Assembly: GCA_021292165.1 (NCBI GenBank) | Contig: CM037879.1 | Span: forward strand, 245,893,797-245,957,796 | Direction: 5' to 3' | Length of the DNA: 64,000 bases | DNA from: Shinisaurus crocodilurus | Lineage: Eukaryota > Chordata > Lepidosauria > Squamata > Shinisauridae | In this document: piece after piece, positions 42,411 to 53,802 of the stretch | Layout of the letters: the number at the start of each line of letters is the position of its first letter | Position numbering within the stretch: the stretch's first letter is position 1 | Notes under the pieces: model-generated | What the model was told of the DNA's origin: nothing | Seen by the model: only the letters and a program-made list of their open reading frames with translations | Databases searched by the model: none | Position numbers and translations under genes: made by a program

Positions 42411-43455
42411 CAGAAACTGTTGAATACACCATCTGAATAGGGCTTTATTTCTCAGCACCAATGCCTATTCATACACAGTCTTTTCTGCTTGGCAGCAGCT
42501 CGAAACCCTGAAATATTCACTTCTTTCTTCCCCTCTTTCGACTCCCTGTACCGGTTCAAGAGCTACGCAGAAATGGGTAAAGCACAACCACAAGTGAAGC
42601 TTTCCCTGCTTTAGCTGTAATGAGCAAGAAAGTGACCCTTGAAATGTGCAGATCTTGCCACAGGCAAAGTTTCAGACTTGCAGTTTGAATGTTACAGCAA
42701 AAGCAGGGACAGGGAATGCATAATTCACTCGAGTGCTTTCTCTGTTCCTTGGTACCTTTGAACTGGTGGTCTGAATAACAGATTGCAGGTTTAAAATAGA
42801 TGGAAGCTGCATGTGCAGCTATGAATATACATGGGCAAGAAGAAAAAAACAAAATCAATGCTGTAGGAACTGAAATAAATAAATCTAGTCATTGGGTCAT
42901 TATTCTGGAACACCCAGAGAACAGAGTAATATCCAGAAGGGTTGAAGCCTTTTGCAAGCACTTACTATAGATAATGAATTGTGGGGAGTGGGGCAGGTTT
43001 TTCTCTACAGAAACATCTCAAACATTATGTGATTCCACACCTCAGGTTAATCCAATGCACAATGTTTTGTCTATGTGTAATAAAACTAAGAAGTAAATAA
43101 AAGATTAAAAGAACCTTGCCATCTTAAATTGTGCATCGTACAAGAACATCATGCTTATGCTTCTGATGACGCTAAAGCTACTGAAAATATTAAAAATTCA
43201 GTTGTCTCTTCAGTTTTATATGCAGTCAATTACATTTAATATGTGCATCTTTGTATTGCTGAGATTGTGAGAACTGCAGGAGAAGATTTGTATTAAATTG
43301 CTTTTTACCATTGGAATCAAGTGAATAATGGGCCATTTCTATTATTATATCTTATCTTATATGTATAATTCTACTGTTATAGTTTGCAGAAACTTCTTTT
43401 AAATAACCTGACCTTTAGTCTTGAAACTTGAACTTTACCTGTAGTTTGTTTGCTG
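42411..43455. other. Unique-looking AT-rich stretch
   Basis: No known repeat is seen from about 42900 to 43440. A candidate region for cross-species comparison. Confidence 0.35.
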
Positions 43456-43663
43456 GTCAGCCCTACCATCAGGAAGAGTGAGGCAGCTGCCTGAAGCAGC
43501 TGATTTTGGGTATCATAAAAGGGCAGCAAATTGCTAGTTATTTAATATATTATTGTTATATTATTGTTATATTTTTACTGCCAGGGAGAGGGGGCGGTGT
43601 TTGCTGGATTTTCTATCTCAGGTACCAAAATAACTTGACCAGCCTTGGGTTCTCTGCACCTTG

Positions 43664-43696
<33 letters not shown>

Positions 43697-43710
43697 CGCG
43701 CGCGCGCATG
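43664..43710. repeat. (TG)n(CG)n microsatellite
   Basis: About 14 TG units, then TGCGTGCGCGCGCGCGCATG. Confidence 0.95.
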
Positions 43711-43749
43711 CGTGCTCTTTCTCAGGCAGCAAAATATCTTGGGCTAGAT

Positions 43750-43991
43750 CAGTGATTCTCAACCTTTTTTGCCCCGTGCACCCTTTTCACCATATGTCAG
43801 AATGTCATTCCCCCCTTTCCAAGATCATCTGACTTAATCCGTGCCATACAATAAGGTGTAATGTCCTGTAGATTATGTACAATGTAGAATTGTAATTTGT
43901 AGAAAGGTCAGTATTCCAACAGTTTGAGTCTGTGGTCCCAATTTTCCCTCTGAAACCCTAAAATTCCCCCCCCCCTGGTTGAGAACCCCTG
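43750..43991. mobile_element. hAT element, GTTCTCAACC family, copy 1
   Basis: CAGTGATTCTCAACCTTTTT..GGTTGAGAACCCCTG, 242 bp, flanked by GGCTAGAT at 43742-43749 and 43992-43999. It is related to 56355-56613 in reverse. Confidence 0.9.
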
Positions 43992-44219
43992 GGCTAGATG
44001 GTGCATAGTGCAGTGATAAATTGAGTTTGCATTCCTCAAGCTTAGGTTTGTTCCTTTCTGACATAGGAAACGCCCACTCTACATGAGGCATTTGTTAAAA
44101 ATCTCCCAGGCATGTGACTGTTCCCCTTTTCAAACTTCCATTCCTGGCTACCAGTGCCAGGATCCAAGGCCATGCCTGCCAATATTTCACGTTCTTATTT
44201 ATTTGATTTATACCCTGTA

Positions 44220-46370
44220 TTTCTATTATTATTATTATTTACAGTGTATACCGCTCCACATTAAGCAGATTCCAGAGCGGTGAACAATAAAAAGACAAAA
44301 ACACATAAAAGAAACAAAAGCAATAAATTGAAAACAAACTAAAATTACAATGGTGGTTGAAGAGCAGAGAGGGCTTCCTGGAACAAGGAGGTCTTCAGCA
44401 GGTGCTGAAAGCAGCACAATGTCAGAGCCTGCCTGATCTCCAGAGGCAGGGAGTTCCACAGAAATGGAGCCGCCACACTGAAGGTCCTTTTCCTGGTAGA
44501 CTCCAATGAAGGCGCGCGAGGAAAAGCAGAGCACCTCGCTCGAGTGAGATGGAAGATTTAAAATCCTATTCCCGTGTGCAGACGCCCATAAATCCACACA
44601 CAGAAGTTCAGATCTGTCTCTCCCACTCCCAGCGCAGCACATCCAGCGTATCGGATGTCAGCCAGCTCAGCTTCCTCCTGTTTGCAGATTCCAGTGGAAT
44701 GGGTCTAGATAAGGAAATAACTCTGTAAACTCCACAGGTCTATTTACTACCTGTTTATTTACTTTAGCAAGTATATTCTACAGAGTATACATCTCCTAGT
44801 TACAGTCCATGTGCAGAGTATAATACATAGCAAGCATTTAATCCAGTGGAGCAAGGTGTTTACTCCACCTCAGTTAAGACATTACATGATTGCATTTAGT
44901 CCAGCAAGCACTAGTCAGAAGACAAGAGAGTGAAGAAGAGAGAACAGTTCAACATCTCTCCAAAATGGCTACAGACAGAAAACAACAAGTCAGTACGTCA
45001 TCAGAACATACAAACCATGTGACCAGCTCGTATTTCTTTCACACCTACTTTTCCCATGAGAAACACACAGGAAGCAGGAGACAAAACATAACTTGTTTAC
45101 CAGCCATTCTGTTCCTTTCATTTGTAAACAATGTGCCACAGCTGGTGGCACAGCTGGATACATGTCACAACATCCAATTGGGCCAAAAGTCCATGAGGAA
45201 CCACCAGGAGCATGCCATCTGATGGCCTCAGTGACCAGGCAGGTTGGTATGGGAGGAGGCATTCTCTCAGGTAAGCTGGGCCCAAGTTGTTTCAACTTGT
45301 GTCCTCAAGTTGTGGTACACAAGTACCACAACCTTAAACCTGACCCGGTAGCAAATAGGGAGCCAGTGCAGTTCCTTCAGGAAAGGAGTTATATGCTGAA
45401 AAGGGGCAGCTCCCGACAATAGCTGAGCTGCTGCATTCTGCACTAGCTCCAGCTTCCAGAGCAGCCTTGAGGGCAGCCCCACATAGAGTGCATTGCAGTA
45501 ATCCAGTCTTGAGGTTACTAGCACCGGTATCACTGTGGCCAAGCTCTCCCTGTCCAGGAGAGGCCGTAGCTGGTGAACCAGTCAAAGATGGTAAAAGGCA
45601 CTCTGAACTGCTGCAGTCACTTGGGACTCCAGCGACAACAATGATGGATCTAGGAGTACCCCCAGACTACGAACCTGATCTTTCAAAGGGAGTGCAACCC
45701 CTTCCAGAACAGGCAATGAGCCTATCTCCTCCCAGACTCGGGAACCACTCACCCACAGGACTTCTTTCTTGACAGGATTCAGCCTCAGTTTATTGGCCCT
45801 CATCCAGCCCATCACTGAGTTCAGGCACTGATCCAGGACTTGCACAGCCTCTCCTGATTCAGTTGTCACAGGGATATAGAGCTGTGTGTCATCAGCATAC
45901 TGATGGCACTTAGCTCCAGATTCCCTAATGACCGCTCCCAGCGGCTTCATAGATGTTAAACAACATTGGGGACAAGATGGTACCCTGCGGAACCACATAG
46001 CGCAATTGCCAAGGGTCCGAGGAATAGTCACCCAATCTTCCTCTCTGAAATTGACCCCGCAGGTAGGACCGAAACCACTGTAACACAGTGCCTCCAATGC
46101 CCAACCCGCGGAGTTGATCCGGGGGAAAACCATGGTCAATGGTATCGAAAGCTGCTGAGAGATTGAGTAGAATTAACGGGGTTGCACTCCCACTATCCTT
46201 CACTCGATACAGGTCATCCATGGCTGATCAGACCAAGGCTGATTCAGTTCCATAACCAGATCGAAACCCAGACTGGAATGGGTCTAGATAATCAGTATCC
46301 TCCAAGAGTGGCTGCAGTTGCTTCGCCACGACCCTCTCAAGAATCTTCCCTAAGAAAGGGGTATTTGCAA
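44220..46370 (-). mobile_element. L2-type LINE, decayed
   Basis: On the minus strand, in order: an RT start with SGFRSGYGTESAL (46260-46330), LLNLSAAFDTIDH (46110-46160), QYADDTQLYIPV with the YADD catalytic box (about 45865-45900), ANKLRLNPVKKEVLW (45770-45810), TSRLDYCNALYVGLPSRLL (45465-45520), and a 3' end with GGAATCTGCTTAATGTGGAG and GCGGTATACACTG plus AAT repeats (44220-44290). This is the L2-clade layout. The endonuclease half is missing. The part at about 44690-45130 does not look like L2 and may be a later insertion. Confidence 0.8.
44690..45130. other. Possible insertion within the L2 copy
   Basis: Sequence with no L2 character between two L2 parts. It might be a solo LTR or another element. 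No clear terminal repeat or target duplication was found. Confidence 0.25.
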
Positions 46371-46374
46371 CTGG

Positions 46375-46930
46375 GCCTTTCTACCGAAAAATGGCACTCA
46401 AGGCAGCTTACAAAAATAGATTAAAACAATAAAACACATTGAAATAAATAAAAACATCACAATTACAGAATAAAAACAACATCCAACCTACAGGCCCACT
46501 TAGGGATCAAAGGCTGTCTTGAATAATAAAGTGGTCTTTACCTGCTGTCAGAAGGGCAACAGAGAGGGAGCAAACCTAGCCTCACTTGGGAGGGAGTTTC
46601 GCAGCCTGGGAGCAGCCACCAAAAAGGCCCTCTCTTGTGTCACCACCAAACGTGCCTCTGATAGTGGCAGCCTCGAAAGAAAGGCCTCTCCAGAAGATTG
46701 TAAGAACCGGGCTGTCTTGCATAGGAGAAGGCAGTCTTTCAGGTAGCCTGTTCCCAAGCCATGTAGGGCTTTATAGGTCTTAACCAACACTTTGGATTCT
46801 GCCAGGAAACAAACCAGTAGCCAATGAAGCTGCTGCAACAAGGGAGTTGCATGCTCCCTGTAACCGGCCCTGGTCAACAGTCTGGCTGCAGCATTCTGGA
46901 CCAGCCGAAGTTTCAATAGGAATATCCTTT
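46375..46930 (-). mobile_element. Second L2-type LINE 3' fragment
   Basis: The minus strand encodes LRLVQNAAARLLTRAGY, QLHWLLVCFLAESKVLVKTY and a AAPRLRNSLPSEAR stretch, the conserved L2 C-terminus. The 3' end (TTTTGTAAGCTGCCTTGAGTG) faces the first L2 copy. The two are separate insertions. Confidence 0.8.
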
Positions 46931-47112
46931 AAACACCTCTATAAAACTTTTTTGTACTAATGTAATTTACCATAGACTGTCATTCACTAATTGAAAAGCA
47001 AAGAAGCTTCTCCTTTGGTTAAAGATATAGTAGAAAAATGTGACTGCCATGTAATACAGATCAACAGAACAAAATGAACCAAGTACATAAAATGTGCAAT
47101 AAACAGTACCTG

Positions 47113-47462
47113 AGAGCTTTTCTACATGAGGCATTTATTGTGTGCTCATCATTCCTTACTCATGGTTGTTTATGGGTTCTTTAGACAACGTCGTGACCTT
47201 CTAGTTTCATGTCTGTTTTTTAAGAACACTTTGCCAGTTTTCTTTTAGAGCAGGGAAAATGAAGTATTACTTGTGAAAGTGAAAGAAAATGTATTTTCCT
47301 TCTTGCGTAATAGTGATATTCCCTTATAGCACAGTTCCACCTAGAGGTTATGTAGTGGAAAAGCAGGAAAGGAAAAGCTCTTTCTGTAGAGCTTGGATCT
47401 CAATTCTGTGATGAACTGAAAGTAGATACAGCAGATTAACAGCCTTGTGTAGAAAAGCTCTT
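47113..47462. mobile_element. Terminal-inverted-repeat element, copy 2
   Basis: GAGCTTTTCTACATGAGGC and GCCTTGTGTAGAAAAGCTC are near-perfect inverted ends of a 350-bp element. It is the better-preserved sister of 32618-32972. Confidence 0.78.
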
Positions 47463-47504
47463 GATGCTATATGGATTTAATTGCATGTGAACTAAAGACA
47501 ATGG

Positions 47505-47985
47505 ACTGGTTCAGATGTAACACTAAACCAATTTTTAGCATTAAAAGAATAAGTCTGGCCTTATGCTCTCCCCTACTTCCCCCTCTTCTTCTGGCATGGC
47601 CACAAGGAGGAGTTTTGAAGTTTTTGCTTCTATTTTGTATTAACTGCAGCCTGCTGAATAATCCAAATCTGGACAAATTGTGGTTAATCTTAGCTATGGT
47701 TGGTGGAAACAAGCCAACTTCAAACCAACATTTATGAAGCTAGGTTGTTTTAACTAAACATAATTAAGATTAACCACTGTTTAGGGTTCGGGTGACATGC
47801 TAAAATGCGGTTAATCTAAAATGGAATGGGAGCATCCGATTTCCTTGCGGTCATGCTGGAGGAGGAGAGGGGAGCATGAGCATGCGAAGGAAGGCTAGGC
47901 TCATTCTATGTCCAGGGGAAGGCTAGGCTCATTCTCCTAGTCCTAAACCATGGTTTAGCATTAGGTCCAGACAAAACCAGCATGT
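47505..47985. mobile_element. hAT-like element with AAACCA ends
   Basis: CTGGTTCAGATGTAACACTA and AACCATGGTTTAGCATTAGG..TCCAGAC are roughly inverted, and the interior repeats AATCTTAGC and GATTAACC motifs. The boundaries are uncertain. Confidence 0.45.
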
Positions 47986-48790
47986 AGTGCCCATAGTTAG
48001 ATATTTAATTTCTAGAAATGCAGGGAATAGGACTGAAAGCTGAAGAAATGCATCCCTAACAACTCACTCAAAATGTACGGGGGGGGGAGGTAATAGGCAC
48101 ACCCCCCCCAAATCTCAACAAGCAAAACAGTAACAGTGATTCACTAGGGTGAGGCACCAGGAAATAAGAACTGTGCCTATGAAATAGTTGGGTGGTCGGA
48201 AGTGTGTTCAGGAGGAAACAGCCTAATAATTTTCACACCCGTGTCAGCGGTGACCCAGCCATCTTAATATAAATCTCCTAGATAGATCCTGTATCTCATT
48301 TTAACTGCAAATATGTCCCAACGATCTTCATTGTACCTAAAAGATAATTTTGGGGTGCCAGACTGTGATATTTAATGGATAGCCCATTCCTATGGAAAGT
48401 GACTTTGAATCAATTCAAAGTAGATTGTGGACTACAGAATGGAGTTCAACGTGTTCTGGTTATGTGAATGGAAAGGAGGAGTGGGGTTGCTTTCCAACCT
48501 CTACATCTCCCATTACTGAACCAAGCATAGTAGAATGACACAGGATTACATATTAATGATCTGTTAACAATGTGTGATTGGTGTTGTTATCAGATCTGCT
48601 ATCATCTCTTTCTTCTGTTAAAAGCAACCATGCACAGAGAAGGGATTTGCATTAGAGTCATGGCACTGGAGGAACGAAGGTTAACCTCCCCCCTCACCCC
48701 CACCCATACTGTGGTTCAAATCCAAATTCATCCCCTTGAAGCTGCCATTAGCAATGGAGGAGATTGTATTTGTATAGCATGGGTAATGAA
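47986..48790. other. No feature recognised
   Basis: No exon or nameable repeat, apart from G- and C-runs at 48079-48109. Confidence 0.4.
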
Positions 48791-48793
48791 ATA

Positions 48794-49050
48794 CAATAAT
48801 ACCTTGGATTGCAAGTAACTTGGTCTGAGAGCGTTTTGCAAGACAAGCAATTTTTTAAAATAAATTTTGACTTGATAAACAAGCAACGTCTTGCAATACA
48901 AGGTAGGGATGTAACCGCTCACCTCGAGTGGGCATAGCGGGCCGAAATCGACCCCGCTCACGCCCGCCAGAGACTCGCTTTGATATAAGAGTGTTTTGGA
49001 TTACAAACATGGTTCCGGAATGAATTATGCTTGCATCCAAGGTATTACTG
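48794..49050. mobile_element. Tc1/mariner-type miniature element, GC-rich version
   Basis: A 257-bp element between TA dinucleotides, starting CAATAATACCTTGGATTGC. The centre (48903-48980) is GC-rich: TAGGGATGTAACCGCTCACC, then GGGCATAGCGGGCC and CGCCAGAGACTCGC. Its closest partner is 33307-33538 in reverse. Confidence 0.87.
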
Positions 49051-49054
49051 TATC

Positions 49055-51180
49055 AGAGCAGGATATGATGTGTTTTTTTTCCTCTCATGTTAATCTTCCA
49101 TGTTTAGATTTCTCACAACAGCAGTTTCTCTTGGCTCCCCTGCATATTGAGGAAATTACGAACGCAATTACAAATATGAACTGGGAAATCACCTGGTCTG
49201 GACCGGTTTCCAACTGAGTGGTATAAAACATTTTCCATTCTTTTGGTTCCAGAAGCTTTATCGTCTTTATAATTATATTTTTTTTGAACTGGGCTCTCTT
49301 TCGTCATTGCTAAATGATGTTTATATCACTGTGATCCCTATGCCTGACAAGAAGCAATGAAATTTATTTTTGTTATGCTGAGAAATGTTGGTTTTCCATT
49401 AGAATTTTTGAAATGGGTCAAAATTCTATATTCAATCCCAAGAGCTAGGGTTATGACTAATGGTCTTTTTTCTGATTTTGTAATACTTGGGAGACGTACT
49501 AGAGAGGGATGTCTAGGTTCTCCATTGATATTTGTTTTGGAACCTCTGGCGTGTGCTATTAGACAAAATAGTAGGATTCATGAATTTGTGCATGATTGTT
49601 TAGAATTCAAAATTATTCTTCATGCTGATGATCTTTTACTGTTTGTTGTGAAACTCCAGCCTTCTGTTCCATCTTTCATGCAAGGCGATTAATACTTTTG
49701 GTCAGTTGTCTAGCTATTCAGATTAATTGGTCTGAATCTTTGGAATCTTTATGTCCGGATCCTCTCTCCAGATAGATGGCATTATCTTCTCAGCACACTG
49801 AAATGGATAGGGTTCCTCCCACAATTATGGTGGTCAGAGAGGTGTGGCGTATAATATCACATGAATTACAGTTTGATCCTTTTCTCACACTAAATTGGCT
49901 CTATGGGGAAACTCATACTTAAAAATTGGTAAGAAAACATTCATGCAGCAGACTTGGACAGATAAGTTGATTTTTACCTTGGATCAATTAGTGGGTGCTG
50001 ATGATGACTTTTTGTTTATCATTTTCTGCTTTGCATGCTGCCATGACTGAATGGCAATACTTGCAATTGCAACACTGGTTAGAATCTAGGTTTGGCCATG
50101 CTGCTTTTACAGCTTCAGAATCTCCTTCGCTATTGGAAGTACTTACTTTATTTATTTATTTACTTATTTATTTATTTATTATATTTATATCCTGCCTTTT
50201 TTCCTGCAAGGAACCCAAGGCGGCTTACATAATCCTCCTCCTCTCAATTTTATCCTCACAACAACCCTGTGAGGTAGGTTAGGCTGAGAGTCAGTGACTG
50301 GCCCAAAGTCACCCAGTGAGTTTCATGGCTGAGCGGGGACTAGAACCCAGATCTCCCAAGTCCCAGTCCAACACTCTAACCACTATACCACTACTTATTA
50401 AGGCTGATCAGATATTGACCCATGATCCAGGTTTATAAATACTTAAGGTATTATTGGTGAATAAATATGATACACAGGGTCTTAAGCAGGAATGGAATAG
50501 GGAATTGTATTGTTCTGTTTCACCCAATCAATGGTTTGCTGTTTTCGCATTGGTGCCAGAAGCATCAACAGATCTTAGGTTATGTCTTATTCAGCAAAAC
50601 CTTTAGTTTCATATTTGTTGGGCGCCACAATGTCTCTTTAATAAGGGTTTGTCTAAGTCAGCTAATTGCTGGATGCTTACCCATCACTAAATTGCTTCTC
50701 TTACCCATATGTTTTGGCAACAGTTGCCTCTTTTTGAGAGGTCATAATATGGATAAACTTTTTATTGGAATGTTCTTTAATATTTACTGATGCACATGTT
50801 CTCTTAATGCAAGGTCAACCACGCCCCATTAATAGCTAAAAGACTGATATTACAACATTGGAAGGATAAACGTCCACCTCCTATAACACAATGGATTGAG
50901 GACCTAACAACACTTCCAACATTTGAATGGGTGGTATTTAGATGCCACCTGCGAATGGATAATATATGGATATTTGGTCTGCCTTTCTTGAAGCTTATGC
51001 ATAACTGGTTTTATTGATAGCTGTCTTTTCATATACACATGTATACTTATAGGTACACATTTTATATGCATGTATTTTAAGTGATTTATTCAAATTTATG
51101 TAAGAAAATTGTATTTTTTTTCTTACTCTGGTTTTATTTTGTTTTGTTGAAATTAACAATAAAAATTAATACTAAAAAAG
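49055..51180 (+). mobile_element. L1-type LINE, decayed, with a nested SINE
   Basis: Pieces of ORF2 occur in the expected order: EEITNAITNMNWEITWSGP (49150-49200), REGCLGSPLIFVLEPLACA (49500-49560), HADDLLLFV with the catalytic ADD (49620-49645), a GGL-type region (about 49720-49900), the C-terminal part (50510-50790), and TQWIEDLTTLPTFEWVVF (50890-50945). The 3' end AAATTAACAATAAAAATTAA is at about 51145-51165. Frameshifts and stops make it inactive. Confidence 0.75.
50146..50396 (-). mobile_element. tRNA-derived SINE with LINE-like tail, nested in L1
   Basis: The same family as 34823-35075. The tail TTTATTTATTTATTATATTT lies at the left, CCTCACAACAACCCTGTGAG in the body and the tRNA-like head at the right. 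It interrupts the L1 copy and is therefore younger. Confidence 0.88.
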
Positions 51181-51640
51181 CAATGGGGGGGAGACAAGTA
51201 CAATACAGATTGGGGACAGGGCATGGGGAAAGTGATAAGCCCCTTCCCCAGAACAGTAGCCTTTGAAATTTAGATTTGGGTAAGGGGTCCTTTGTTTTAA
51301 ATTCCTATTTCGTATCTGTATCTTGAATGTTTGGCTGCATTTGAGTGTTGCTCACATATTCTGCACCTTAATAGGCCCATAAATAAGATCTGATACATCT
51401 GGCACTATGCTGTTAGAATGAGACTGAGCAACAATATTCAGAAATCTCATCCTCTGCTCCTTTCTACAGCTTTATGTATGACTCTGTATTAAAGTGGAAA
51501 TGAATCAGGAAAAGAGCTTTCGACCCATCATACTTCCTTCTCTGAATTCTATATCTCTGTTTGCCTGGACTCCCCCACATGTTTTTCATACAATGTTGGA
51601 TCACTCTCACCTTTTCTGTGGGAGGCAGGCAGAACTACAT
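51181..51640. other. No feature recognised
   Basis: No exon or element end identified. Confidence 0.4.
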
Positions 51641-51646
51641 GTTATG

Positions 51647-51885
51647 GGTGCTTCTGGATGAGTCCTTTATTGTGCAATGCAATCACCCTGCCCCACTCAC
51701 AGAATGTTACTGGGGGTCCAGATGATGTCTTCTTCCATTTGTAATAACCATCCTGTGTTTTCCCACCACATCTTCCATCTTTTATCTTACCACAAAATAT
51801 CATTTAAGGTGGGAAATAGCTGCACAGTGCTTTTTGTTTGGTAGAGCTAGGAGCTGCTCATCTGGAAGCACCTTTTGTGTAGTTC
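51647..51885. mobile_element. Terminal-inverted-repeat element
   Basis: GGTGCTTCTGGATGAG at the left and CTCATCTGGAAGCACC at the right are inverted copies with one mismatch. The class is unknown, and no duplication was resolved. Confidence 0.6.
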
Positions 51886-52269
51886 TGTGATGGGGCTTTT
51901 CAGTGGTGGCATCAGCGTGGGACTTTGGGGCAGATGTCCAGCGTCCCGCTCAGAAGACTGAGCAGCAGGGCCTACAAACGCAGCAGGGCTGGCTTACCAC
52001 ATTTTGAAGTTAAGATTTCCCTCCCCCATAAGACCATGAAGTCCAGAATGTAAAATTACCCAACTGCGCTACGAGGTTTTTTTTAAAAAACAACAACAAC
52101 CCAAAAAACAATGTTTGGTGGAAGACTGCTGCAGGAATAGAAGGGGAGCTGAAACAGGCTCCCCCAGACTGCTTTTAAAGTCCACTAAGAAAAAGGCATG
52201 GCACAACTTTTAGGGGGGAAACAACGCAAAGGACCTGGCTTCTCAGTCAAGGTGTCTCATCCGTGGGAT

Positions 52270-52500
52270 GCCCTAGAATCACAGAAGAATCATAGAAAAG
52301 TAGAGTTGGAAGGGGCCTACAAGGAATGCAGGAATCCAGGTCAAAGCATCCCTGACAGATGGCCGTCCAGCTTCACCTTGAATGCCTCCAGAGTGGGAGA
52401 GTTCACCACCTCCCTAGGTAATTGGTTCCGTTGTCTTATTGCTCTAACAGTCAGGAATTTTTTCCTGATGTTTAAGTGGAATCTGGCTAGGGAGAGTGGC
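52270..52500 (-). mobile_element. CR1-like LINE fragment
   Basis: AGTAGAGTTGGAAGGGGCCT, GATGGCCGTCCAGCTTCACC and TCAGGAATTTTTTCCTGATG are the minus-strand image of a CR1-type C-terminus and 3' end. Confidence 0.65.
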
Positions 52501-52574
52501 CTATTCCAACTCTGATGCCATTTTGGTCTTGGGTGAAGATCTTGTTATTTGCCCAGGCTTTTTAAAATCTAGTG

Positions 52575-52712
52575 CAGGGGTAGGAAACCTGTGGCCCTGC
52601 AGATGCTGTTGGACTCCAGCTCTCATAATCCCTGACCATTGGTCATGCTGGCTAGGCCTGATGGGAGCTGGGGTCCAAGAACATCTGAAGGGCCATGGGT
52701 TCCCTGTCCCTG
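52575..52712. mobile_element. Palindromic hAT miniature element
   Basis: CAGGGGTAGGAAACCTGTGG..CATGGGTTCCCTGTCCCTG, 138 bp. The flanks contain TCTAG on both sides but do not form an exact 8-bp repeat. Confidence 0.65.
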
Positions 52713-52719
52713 TTCTAGA

Positions 52720-52882
52720 TTCAGCCCTGGTTGTACCGAATAGTTGTTTTAAGCTGCTGTGCTTTATGTAGTTGATTATTGTTGGTTTAATATTAACCTT
52801 TATAATGTTTATAATTTTTAAGTATTAAAAGCTGCCCTGGGAATTTTTTACTGAAGGGCAGCATAAAAATACTTTAAACAAA
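52720..52882 (+). mobile_element. L2-like LINE tail
   Basis: T-rich sequence ending CTGAAGGGCAGCATAAAAAT, the GGCGGCATAAAAAT type of LINE 3' end. Confidence 0.45.
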
Positions 52883-53091
52883 GGGAAAGATTTAATAAGT
52901 CCCTTTGTAATGCTGTCTTCACAGTGGGGCTGGACTGTGAAAAAGAAAAAAAAACAACCATATTCCCCAAAACAACTGCAGAGCTACATGCAACTTGTAG
53001 TTCTGACCTCAATTAAATGAGTAACTTTCCCTCTCTACCCCCCTCTTCTTTTCTTTTCTTTTTTTTCCCTTTTGCTTTCCTGTTATACCAG

Positions 53092-53150
53092 CCTTTTTGA
53101 AGAGGACAACAGTAGAAATGCTGTGGAATTCTCTAAAGTTTACTGTGTAG
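53092..53150 (+). other. Candidate internal exon, gene unknown
   Basis: A long pyrimidine tract (about 53036-53080) leads to TTATACCAG|CC, and 59 bases later comes TGTGTAG|GTAAGG. One frame is open throughout and would read LFEEDNSRNAVEFSKVYCV; I recognise no protein in it. It could be an exon of a non-coding transcript downstream of NEDD1, where RMST lies in mammals. Partner exons were not found. Confidence 0.35.
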
Positions 53151-53802
53151 GTAAGGAGTTGCAAAGAAGAGAGGGAGAGATGGAATGCATCACATTTATG
53201 CTAAATATAAAGCAACTTTAAGCTTTGTTGTAGGCAATTAGGCTGGAGAGAGAAATGCAGGCTTCTTTTCTTTTTTGCAAGAAAAAAACTTGAGAGGTTG
53301 ACTTTGTACACAGAAACAGTAAATACAAGTGCCAGAAATGATTTTGTTAGAAGGGAGAGGTTGAGTGAAGAGTGACAGGACTTTGGAAGTAAGATAATAC
53401 TTGCCTAATTGGAATGTGGAACAAAGATCTAATTAAAAAGTGTATAGCTGAAGATCCCTCCCTGTATAGTAAAAGTGTGTGGCACTCTTTTCCTATTTAT
53501 ATTTGTGTAAAAATAGATGTGTGTGCCACAGAATAAAATTCTAAAGGTGATCTGTTTGAACTTCTCTTAAAATTATCTCTACATTGCATCAGAGAATGCC
53601 ATGATGATGGTTGTTTATGCAAAATAAAGTGTCATGGGGAGGCGACTAGGGAGGAACAAGCCATCCAAAATTTGAAAATGCTCTCTTCAGATAAGGCTAA
53701 ATGCGGCAAAACATTTCTTTCAATATAGAGAACTGCTCCCCTTCTTCTGTCTTCCCTTCCCATCTGCTCAAATTTGGGTATCTATGAACAAACAAATGAA
53801 AA

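Noticed and set aside
45582..46221. Minus-strand frames with reverse transcriptase motifs, considered as a host gene
   Set aside because: YADDTQ and SAAFDTIDH are L2-type LINE motifs and the frames are broken.
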